From Bacteroidales bacterium (GTDB lineage Bacteria > Bacteroidota > Bacteroidia > Bacteroidales > UBA3663): a stretch of DNA of 64,000 bases. A program made the position numbers and the translations under genes. The notes under the pieces were generated by a model. That model did not search any database and was not told where the DNA came from. It saw only the letters and a list, made by a program, of their open reading frames with translations. Below, in pieces: positions 17,073 through 24,490 of the stretch (position 1 is its first letter; each line of letters starts with the position of its first letter). The DNA lies in contig JAFZTS010000045.1 in the NCBI GenBank assembly GCA_017618715.1, positions 20,973-84,972 of the forward strand, given 5' to 3'.

Positions 17073-19859
17073 ATGGAAGAAATCAACAATCAACATCACG
17101 ATCGAATCATTAAGGTGAACATCGCTGAAGAGATGCGCACCAGCTATATCAACTATTCGATGTCAGTCATAGTGGCACGTGCTTTGCCTGACGTGCGCGA
17201 TGGCTTCAAGCCAGTCCATCGTCGTGTTCTTTACATGATGGGAGAGACCGGCAATACCTTCGACAAGCCAACACGTAAGTGCGCCCGTATTGTGGGCGAT
17301 GTGCTTGGCAAACTTCATCCTCATGGCGACTCATCTGTCTATGGCGCTCTGGTTCGCATGGCGCAACCGTGGAACATGCGCTATCTTCAGGTCGATGGAC
17401 AGGGCAACTTCGGTTCAGTCGATGGTGACGGTGCAGCCGCTTATCGTTATACCGAGGCACGCCTCTCACGTATATCCGAAGAGATGCTTCGCGACATCGA
17501 CAAGGACACTGTCGATCGAATGCCTAACTTCGATGGCACGCTCATGGAGCCCAAAGTGCTCCCTACACGCATTCCGACACTTCTCGTCAATGGAGCCAAC
17601 GGCATCGCCGTCGGCATGGCTACCAATATGCCAACCCATAATCTCTCCGAATGTATCGATGGCATCTGTGCCTACATCGACAATCCTGACATTACCATCG
17701 ACGAATTGATGCAATATATCAAGGCTCCCGATTTCCCGACAGGTGGTATCATCTATGGCTACGACGGAGTGAAGCAGGCTTACGAAACGGGACGCGGCAA
17801 GATTGTCATTCGTTCGAAAGCTGAAATCGAAAGTGAAGGACAACACGACCGCATCGTCGTCACTGAGATTCCCTATGGCATCAACAAGGCTGAGCTCATC
17901 AAGCACATCGCACAGCTTGCTGATGAGAAGAAGATTGAAGGTATCGCCAACGTAAACGACGAATCCGACCGTCAGGGTATGCGCATCGTCATTGACCTCA
18001 AGAAGGATGTCAATTCGAACGTAATCCTGAACAAGCTCAACAAGATGACCGAACTGCAAGCAAATTTCTCGGTCAACAATATTGCCCTTGTTCCCATTCC
18101 AGGACACCCCGAGGCTTTAGGTATGCCCAAGCTTCTTAACCTCAAGGAGCTCATCCATTATTTTGTTGCCCATCGTCACGAGGTGGTTATCCGTCGCACC
18201 AAATTCGACCTTGCTGAGGCAGAGAAGAAAGCTCACATCCTTGAGGGTCTCATCATCGCATGCGACAACATCGATGAGGTGGTTCGAATCATTCGTGCAA
18301 GTCGCACTCCCGCCGATGCCCAACGCAACCTCGAGGAGCGTTTCCAGATTGACGAGATCCAGTCGAAGGCTATCGTTGATATGCGCCTGTCGCAACTCAC
18401 TGGCCTCCGTATCGAAGAACTCAAACAACAATACGAGGATATCCTTAAGCTCATCGAGTACTACAAGCAGATTTTGGCCGACGAGTCGCTTTGCATGAAA
18501 GTGGTACGCGACGAACTTATTGAGATAAAAGAGAAGTACGGTGATGAGCGCCGCACGGTTATCGATTATCGTGGCGAGCAGTTCAATGCCGAGGACTTTA
18601 TCCCTAACGACGATGTAGTTATCACCATTAGCCATATGGGCTACATCAAACGCACCAAGCTCTCCGACATCAAGGCTCAGAGCCGTGGCGGTGTGGGTTC
18701 GAAGGGCGCAGGCACACGCGACTCCGATTTTATCGAGTACATGTATGCCGCCAAGAACCACAACTGGCTCATGTTCTTTACCGAACAGGGTCAGGCATTC
18801 TGGATGAAGGTTTATGATATTCCAGAGGCCGCCAAGAACCAGAAGGGACGTGCCATACAGAATATCCTTAACGTTAATGAGAATAATCGTATCACCGCCT
18901 TCCTCAAGGTTGTGACCTTTGCCGATGCTGAGTTCAACGACTCCCACTATCTCGTTTTTGCTACCAAGAATGGCACTGTTAAGAAGACCAAGCTTGCAGC
19001 TTACAGTCGTCCGCGTGCCAATGGTATCAATGCCATCAATCTCGCTGAGGGCGATAAGGTAGTCAGTGTGGTAATGACCGATGGACAGGATCATCTCATC
19101 ATGGCTAACCGCAACGGACGCGCAATTACCTTTGGCGAGGATAAGGTGCGCATGATGGGCCGTGTAGCCACTGGTGTACGAGGAATGCGCCTTGATGGTG
19201 ACGACGATGAGTGCATCGGCATGATAGCAGTCAAGTACCCTGGTATCACCCTCGGCCAGTCAGAGGGCAATGATACACCAGTCGAGGATGATGATAATGC
19301 GGCTTCCGACATCGAATTGCCACTTGACAACCTCTACGATACTCTTGACGAACCAGATGAAATACCCATTGAGGAGAACGAGGAACCATCCGTCGCTCCC
19401 GAAAATGTCGAGAATCCTTTAAACTATTCTATTCTTGTCGTGTCCGAAAAGGGGTACGGAAAGCGTAGTTACGTCTATGACTACCGTATTACCAATCGTG
19501 GCGGCAAGGGCGTCAAGACCCTCACCATCACTGAGAAGACAGGCCCACTCATCGCCATTAAGCTTGTCAACGACGAGAATGACCTCATGATTATCAATCG
19601 TTCCGGCATCGTTATCCGTATGAACTGCAAATATGATCCCGAAAAGGGTCAGGGCATCCGAATCATGGGACGTGCTGCTCAGGGCGTCAAACTCATCGAC
19701 CTCACCAAAAAGAATGACAGTATCGCCAGCGTATGCAAGGTGCTTACCGACAAAGAGGAGGAAGAGATTGAGATTGAGGCCATCGAGCAATCTGACGACA
19801 ACGGTATCGAGACCGCATCGACCGAACAACCAGCCAATGTAGATCCTAATCAAGAATAA
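17073..19859 (+). CDS. gyrA: DNA gyrase subunit A
   Basis: GyrA is the DNA-cleaving subunit of gyrase, which introduces negative supercoils. The winged-helix region has GDVLGKLHPHGDSSVYGALVR (quinolone-resistance region, Ser87 at the E. coli Ser83 position). The catalytic tyrosine is Tyr126 in YRYTEARL. The C-terminal beta-pinwheel begins near residue 500 and carries the GyrA-box-like SRGGVGSKG and NRGGKGVKT. At 928 residues it is longer than typical Bacteroides GyrA. The extra length is mainly an acidic insert at about 722-783 between pinwheel strands, with 20 Asp/Glu and no Lys/Arg. The last 40 residues are also acidic. Codons are strongly C-ending, as expected for high expression. Two TPR genes follow closely. 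Confidence 0.97.
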   Translation: MEEINNQHHDRIIKVNIAEEMRTSYINYSMSVIVARALPDVRDGFKPVHRRVLYMMGETGNTFDKPTRKCARIVGDVLGKLHPHGDSSVYGALVRMAQPWNMRYLQVDGQGNFGSVDGDGAAAYRYTEARLSRISEEMLRDIDKDTVDRMPNFDGTLMEPKVLPTRIPTLLVNGANGIAVGMATNMPTHNLSECIDGICAYIDNPDITIDELMQYIKAPDFPTGGIIYGYDGVKQAYETGRGKIVIRSKAEIESEGQHDRIVVTEIPYGINKAELIKHIAQLADEKKIEGIANVNDESDRQGMRIVIDLKKDVNSNVILNKLNKMTELQANFSVNNIALVPIPGHPEALGMPKLLNLKELIHYFVAHRHEVVIRRTKFDLAEAEKKAHILEGLIIACDNIDEVVRIIRASRTPADAQRNLEERFQIDEIQSKAIVDMRLSQLTGLRIEELKQQYEDILKLIEYYKQILADESLCMKVVRDELIEIKEKYGDERRTVIDYRGEQFNAEDFIPNDDVVITISHMGYIKRTKLSDIKAQSRGGVGSKGAGTRDSDFIEYMYAAKNHNWLMFFTEQGQAFWMKVYDIPEAAKNQKGRAIQNILNVNENNRITAFLKVVTFADAEFNDSHYLVFATKNGTVKKTKLAAYSRPRANGINAINLAEGDKVVSVVMTDGQDHLIMANRNGRAITFGEDKVRMMGRVATGVRGMRLDGDDDECIGMIAVKYPGITLGQSEGNDTPVEDDDNAASDIELPLDNLYDTLDEPDEIPIEENEEPSVAPENVENPLNYSILVVSEKGYGKRSYVYDYRITNRGGKGVKTLTITEKTGPLIAIKLVNDENDLMIINRSGIVIRMNCKYDPEKGQGIRIMGRAAQGVKLIDLTKKNDSIASVCKVLTDKEEEEIEIEAIEQSDDNGIETASTEQPANVDPNQE

Positions 19860-19887
19860 TCACTTCACATTTTAAATTATTATTACT

Positions 19888-21279
19888 ATGAAGAAATTCA
19901 TTCTTTCAGTACTTGCTATCGGCCTTTGCGCCGGTACAGTCGTTGCCCAGGAGCTCTCTAAAGAGGAGCAGAAGGCCATCAAGGAACAGCAGAAGGTCAT
20001 CACCAACGTTCTCAAGGAAGCCGAGAAGGCTTGCAAACTTCCTGAGGACGCTATGGGTCAGATTGATCTTGCCAAGGCCAAGGCTATCGACTTCGATGCT
20101 GCACGTTCCCTCGTTCAGCAGGCTCTTTCCAATCCACAGGCTGGCACTATGCTCGGCGACATCAAGCGCCTCGCTGGCTTGATTGAGTACAATCAGTCGA
20201 AGACCGTTCTTGCAGATGCACAGAACAACGACCAGACAGCTCTCAACACACTCTTCAGCAACTGCGGCAAGGGCTTCCAGTATTTCCAGGAAGCTTGGGA
20301 AGCATTCGCTACTCCCGATGCCAAGGGTAAGGTTAATACCAAGTTCAACGACGATATGGCAGCTAAGGCTTGGGAACTCTTCTCGATGTCCAACGGCCTT
20401 GCCAACTGCGGCTTCACTGCTTACAACCAGAAGGATTGGAGCAGCGCAGCCAAGTTCTTCGAGCTCGCTTCTGGTGGCGCTGAGTCAGCTATCCTCGACT
20501 ATGCAGCAAAAAAGAACCCCATAGTCCTCGCTGAGATTGATAAGTTCAAGGTTGACTCTGTGAAGTATCAGAACCTTCTTTATGCAGGTTCTTGCTACGG
20601 CGAAGTTGATAAGCTGAAGGCCATCGAAGTATTCAAGCAGCTCATCGGAAAGAATACTCCCCAGGTGCCTGTCTTCTCTTCCATCGTAGGTGAATATGCA
20701 CAGCTTCAGGACACCACCAACATGATTACATGGCTTCAGAAGGGCATGGAGGCACTTCCCCAGGAGAACTATTTCAGCAACAACCTCTTCAGCATCTATC
20801 TTGATCGCAACGACCTCGATGGAGCCATTAATGCCATGAAGGCCAGCCTTGCCAACAACCCTAACAACGCAGGAACTCTCACCATCATCGCACGTCTCTA
20901 TACCCAGAAGGGCGAGACCGAAACTGCCAAGGAGTACTTCGAGAAGGCGCTTGCCATCGACCCGATGAATCTTGATGCCAACCTCTACTACGGCTACACT
21001 TGGCTCGTAGAGATGGAGCAAGGTGAAAGCGAGATGCTTAAGAACCACGCTCGCGAGGCAGAGATCGACCTCTTCTCGAAAGAGAAGATGGACAAGGCTC
21101 TCCCATTGCTCCGCAATGCCTTCAAGGCTGATGCCAACCACGAGAACAACGATATTCCGAACCTCCTCATGCAGGTGCTTTATCGTAAGTTCGCTCCCAC
21201 CAAGGCTGTTAACCGTCAGGCTCTCATCAACGAGTACAACGAGGTAGCCGACGCTTACGGCCGTCCCCGTAAGGAATAA
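19888..21279 (+). CDS. Secreted TPR-repeat protein (first of a tandem pair)
   Basis: This 463-residue exported protein has the signal peptide MKKFILSVLAIGLCAGTVVAQ. The mature part is all-helical. Clear TPR-like units lie in the second half, for example residues about 300-365 (NLFSIYLDRNDLDGAINAMKASLANNPNN and IARLYTQKGETETAKEYFEKALAIDP). These folds usually bind other proteins. It starts 28 bases after gyrA and is followed after 2 bases by a related gene, and both end with the same kind of motif (NRQALINEYNEVADAYGR here). Codon use is strongly biased, suggesting an abundant protein. No specific function is recognised. Confidence 0.88.
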   Translation: MKKFILSVLAIGLCAGTVVAQELSKEEQKAIKEQQKVITNVLKEAEKACKLPEDAMGQIDLAKAKAIDFDAARSLVQQALSNPQAGTMLGDIKRLAGLIEYNQSKTVLADAQNNDQTALNTLFSNCGKGFQYFQEAWEAFATPDAKGKVNTKFNDDMAAKAWELFSMSNGLANCGFTAYNQKDWSSAAKFFELASGGAESAILDYAAKKNPIVLAEIDKFKVDSVKYQNLLYAGSCYGEVDKLKAIEVFKQLIGKNTPQVPVFSSIVGEYAQLQDTTNMITWLQKGMEALPQENYFSNNLFSIYLDRNDLDGAINAMKASLANNPNNAGTLTIIARLYTQKGETETAKEYFEKALAIDPMNLDANLYYGYTWLVEMEQGESEMLKNHAREAEIDLFSKEKMDKALPLLRNAFKADANHENNDIPNLLMQVLYRKFAPTKAVNRQALINEYNEVADAYGRPRKE

Positions 21280-21281
21280 TT

Positions 21282-22646
21282 ATGCGAATCTTTCTTAATA
21301 TCTTATTACTATTCATTCTCAATATGGGTCTTCTGCATGCCGAAGAGGCACAGCAGGAGACCCCTGTTATCACTAAGGCACTCCGTGACACTATCCAGGA
21401 GCGCCTCAAGTTGGCACGCCGTTACAGTACCAACGTCCGTACCACAAATATCAAGCTGGCGCGCAATCACATCAACCGCGTGCTCTATCTGTCAGACTCG
21501 CTTCACATCCTCAATGCCGACTACTTTGCAGCAGCAGGCGATGTCGAGGATATGGCCTTCAATTTCGAGCGCAACAAACCCGCTTCAGGCGGCAAGATGG
21601 ACGAGACCACGGCACTGGCAGCCGCCAAGCAATGTTATCAATATTACCAAAAGGCATACGACCTCTATCAGGCTGACGAGAAAGGTTATGGCAAGAACGG
21701 TTTGAAGCAGCAGAGTCGCCTTTCCCAGACCGCTATGCAGTATTATCTGCTCACCAACGGATTCCAGGTTAATGCTGGCCAAAGCTTCAAGAAGGGCGAT
21801 CTAGTCACCACGCTTGACGAGTTTCGGATGACCTTCGATGGTAGCCGCAGTTCATTCCTCAATAGCGCCTATCAGTCTGACGCCAAACGTTTCTCCGGCT
21901 TCGAGACATTCCTCGCCGATAGTACCCAGAATCGAGCCCTTTATAACTGTGCCACCGTGTCAAGTGCGCTTGGTAGGCTCGACGAGTCATTGGTCTATTA
22001 TGACAGCCTCAAGGTGCGTGGTTACGAGCCTGAGAAAGTCTTTCGTAACACTATTGCCATTTATGCTTCGCGCAAGGACACTATCATGCTTATTACTGAA
22101 CTGATAAGTGCAATTGAAACCTTGCCGCGTGACACGTGGTTCCAACGCAATCTCTTGCAAATCTACCTCGACCGACAGAATTGGACCGATGCCGAGAAGA
22201 TTGCCGATCGATGCATTAGCGTCGATAGCACTGATGCACAGACCATCTGTGTGCGTGGCCAACTTTACGAGATACGTGGCGATGTCGAGCGAGCCATGAC
22301 GCATTATCTCCGTTCTTACGACCTCGATTCAACGCAGGCCAATGTCTGCTCATACATCGGACGCATTCACTACAACCGTGCTGTCACGCTCAAGACCCGA
22401 CTCTATGACCAACGTCGTTTCAAACAGATCGATCGCGAGTTGCAACCCATATACAATGAGGCTCTCCCGTGGTATGAGCGTGCATACCAGTACGACACGA
22501 TGCATCAAGACAAGACCATCCCTGTCGCCATTCGTGAAATCCTCTACAGTCGATTCACTCAAGATCGTTGTCCCAATCGCGCTGAACTAATCGACCAATA
22601 CAACGAAGTTAGTCGCGCATATGGCCTCGCTGAATTTGGACAATAG
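21282..22646 (+). CDS. Secreted TPR-repeat protein (second of a tandem pair)
   Basis: This 454-residue exported protein has a signal peptide (MRIFLNILLLFILNMGLLHAE). The helical mature part has TPR-like units around residues 275-350 (NLLQIYLDRQNWTDAEKIADRCI and GQLYEIRGDVERAMTHYLRSYDLD). The final segment NRAELIDQYNEVSRAYGLAEFGQ parallels the end of the preceding protein, and several internal phrases align, so the pair arose by duplication. It starts 2 bases after the previous stop and must be co-translated with it. A strong terminator follows. Location is periplasm or inner face of the outer membrane; the role is unknown. Confidence 0.88.
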   Translation: MRIFLNILLLFILNMGLLHAEEAQQETPVITKALRDTIQERLKLARRYSTNVRTTNIKLARNHINRVLYLSDSLHILNADYFAAAGDVEDMAFNFERNKPASGGKMDETTALAAAKQCYQYYQKAYDLYQADEKGYGKNGLKQQSRLSQTAMQYYLLTNGFQVNAGQSFKKGDLVTTLDEFRMTFDGSRSSFLNSAYQSDAKRFSGFETFLADSTQNRALYNCATVSSALGRLDESLVYYDSLKVRGYEPEKVFRNTIAIYASRKDTIMLITELISAIETLPRDTWFQRNLLQIYLDRQNWTDAEKIADRCISVDSTDAQTICVRGQLYEIRGDVERAMTHYLRSYDLDSTQANVCSYIGRIHYNRAVTLKTRLYDQRRFKQIDRELQPIYNEALPWYERAYQYDTMHQDKTIPVAIREILYSRFTQDRCPNRAELIDQYNEVSRAYGLAEFGQ

Positions 22647-22659
22647 ATAATGATGATGC

Positions 22660-22690
22660 AAAAATGAGCTACAAATGTGGCTCATTTTTA
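22660..22690 (+). terminator. Rho-independent terminator after the gyrA-TPR-TPR unit
   Basis: AAAAATGAGC and GCTCATTTTT form a 10-bp stem with a 10-base loop. The T run is part of the descending arm, and the stem starts about 13 bases beyond the stop codon. Confidence 0.8.
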
Positions 22691-22821
22691 TGTTATGTAT
22701 AGTTCTAATTGTTTTATTGTTTAGGTTCCATGTTTCTAGGTCGATCTTCAACTTGGTTCCAAAATTGATTTATTCTTTTTGCAGATTGGTCATTCTTCGA
22801 TCGAAGGAGGCAGTACTCAAT

Positions 22822-23493
22822 TCATTGGCATTGTTTGCGATGACATGAAGTACTAAATCCGCAGAGATTGCATGTGTATTCCCGCTTGCTGACATGGTGC
22901 CCGATACCGATTACGCCACTGACCGACTTGATGGGAACCATCAAGCAAGATTCAGTCAGGCGGATTCCGCAAGGTGTGGGGTATGATTCGGGTTGTTGTG
23001 TCTTGGCAATCGGTCCGAATAATTCAAATAGGAGAGGCTGCTCACTGACATGCCATCCGCAATAACCTGGGCTGTATCGGTTCGTGCGATACAACCCTTT
23101 TGGTGTAAGTTGCTCTTGAAGGACTATTTCCATAAAGTCGGCTGTTTTTTCGGCTATGATGGAGCCTATTTCGTTGGCAAGATAGATACGCACCATGTCG
23201 CCTTCTTGCGTCAGTTGGCGTTGGAATGCTTCGAACTCCTGTCCCGCTGTGGCTACAAACCAGCATAAAGCTTCGCTTCCCTTCAATTGATTCATGATGA
23301 TCGGTCCGGGTTTAAAACGGTTGATGGTTTCGAAACCTGTAGTGACGAAGGCGAACCTCGTTACTAGGAAACCACGTATTTCGTCAATCAACGTCCACAC
23401 CTCTTTTAGCGAGTCTGCATCAGAAGGTATGGACGCAAGGATCTCCTCGGTCGTTAAACCGATTTCATCGTAGGTAAGCGTTCTTTCTATCAT
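22822..23493 (-). CDS. MetH-activation-domain-like protein (corrinoid reactivase candidate)
   Basis: This 223-residue protein resembles the activation domain of cobalamin-dependent methionine synthase, which binds S-adenosylmethionine and remethylates oxidised cobalamin. The signature regions are YRTNRYSPGYCGW (135-147) and CGIRLTESCLMVPIKSVSGVIGIG (about 175-198). The end has a cysteine cluster, CNLCGFSTSCHRKQC (Cys208, 211, 217, 222), which could hold a metal or iron-sulphur centre. The start at 23493 is chosen because the sequence from MIERTLTYDEIGLT onward fits the family. A longer reading frame would run far into the neighbour. It overlaps the upstream methyltransferase gene by 29 bases, so the two are almost certainly partners. 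Confidence 0.8.
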   Translation of the reverse strand: MIERTLTYDEIGLTTEEILASIPSDADSLKEVWTLIDEIRGFLVTRFAFVTTGFETINRFKPGPIIMNQLKGSEALCWFVATAGQEFEAFQRQLTQEGDMVRIYLANEIGSIIAEKTADFMEIVLQEQLTPKGLYRTNRYSPGYCGWHVSEQPLLFELFGPIAKTQQPESYPTPCGIRLTESCLMVPIKSVSGVIGIGHHVSKREYTCNLCGFSTSCHRKQCQ

Positions 23494-24490
23494 TGAATTC
23501 CTGAAGCGCCTCAAAGAAGGCATCAATGTTGGCCAATGGAGTATTCGGAGGTGTGTCGCACCCACTCGATAATACGAAGTTCGGGAATCGTTCGCAGTGT
23601 TTCAGCAGTTCGGTGGTAGCTTGCTTCATTTCGTTCACGGTGCCTTGCTTGAAGGCTGTAACAGGATCCAGATTACCCATGGCGAGTTTATCACCCGGAA
23701 TGTCGTTGAGCACTTCTGCCATATCGCACTTGTTGCCCAAATGATAGGCATCGGCTCCTGTGGCTACCATTGCTCGTGTGCAATGCCCAGTATTGCCGCA
23801 GTTGTGGAGAATGACCATGAATTGTTCGTCTTGTACTGCATCCACAATCTTCTTGACATATCTCGAGCTGAATTCCAAGCAGTCATCGTTCGAAAGCAGT
23901 CCTGCGGCAGGTTCTGCCATCAAGACCCCATTGGCTCCTGTTGCCTTAAGGGCTCGGCAATAGCGGAGGATGAACTCCGTACACTTATGGAGCAGTTCAT
24001 GTGTCAGAGCTGGTTCACTATAGGCAAGAATCATAATTTCTGACATGTCGTAGAGCCTGCCTGCAAGAGAGAATGGTCCGATACAACCCGCAAAGACCGG
24101 TCGATCGGTCACTTCACGTGAGGCGATGACGTTGGCCTTCAAATATTCGGGGATGCGTCCGCTGTCAATTGATGGGACTTTCAGGTTGTGTATGTCGTCG
24201 GCATTGTGGAGAAGACGTCCGCTGACGGTGGCTATTTCGTTTTCTGAGAAGAGAATAGATGCTCCGAAGGCCTCTGCTTCGACAGTAAGATCCATAGCTG
24301 TGCAACTTGCTCCCGTGGGATAATGATTGGCTAGATAACGGATGGCTTGGGCATGGATGGTGCCATTTGTTATGGATTCACGAACGTTATGGCCTGTGGC
24401 ATCTATGCCAGGGTGCGTCATGACGGGCACTGCAATCACTTTGCTGTTGGCGATCACACTTTTTCGCCACTGATACATGTTTATTCTCAT
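23465..24490 (-). CDS. Uroporphyrinogen-decarboxylase-fold methyltransferase (MtaA/MtbA/CmuA type)
   Basis: This 341-residue TIM-barrel protein belongs to the URO-D family branch that moves methyl groups to or from a corrinoid protein or coenzyme, not the haem enzyme. The zinc site of the methyltransferase branch is visible as LHNCGN (His229, Cys231) and SSGCDTPPNTP (Cys311). The N-terminus lacks the porphyrin-binding arginines of true HemE. Its ATG overlaps the fkp stop as ATGA, and the reactivase-like gene overlaps its end. Together these form a small cobalamin methyl-transfer module. The expected corrinoid-binding protein is not in this window. The methyl donor is unknown. Confidence 0.85.
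   Translation of the reverse strand: MRINMYQWRKSVIANSKVIAVPVMTHPGIDATGHNVRESITNGTIHAQAIRYLANHYPTGASCTAMDLTVEAEAFGASILFSENEIATVSGRLLHNADDIHNLKVPSIDSGRIPEYLKANVIASREVTDRPVFAGCIGPFSLAGRLYDMSEIMILAYSEPALTHELLHKCTEFILRYCRALKATGANGVLMAEPAAGLLSNDDCLEFSSRYVKKIVDAVQDEQFMVILHNCGNTGHCTRAMVATGADAYHLGNKCDMAEVLNDIPGDKLAMGNLDPVTAFKQGTVNEMKQATTELLKHCERFPNFVLSSGCDTPPNTPLANIDAFFEALQEFNDRKNAYLR

Noticed and set aside
17322..17345. Gly91 in gyrA (E. coli Asp87 position) as a quinolone-resistance change
   Set aside because: This position is already non-acidic in other Bacteroidetes GyrA as I recall, and the key serine (Ser87) is kept, so it looks like lineage variation.
22647..22821. Cobalamin riboswitch near the methyltransferase genes
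   Set aside because: This gap is downstream of the genes. Neither it nor the fkp leader shows the conserved B12-box sequence.
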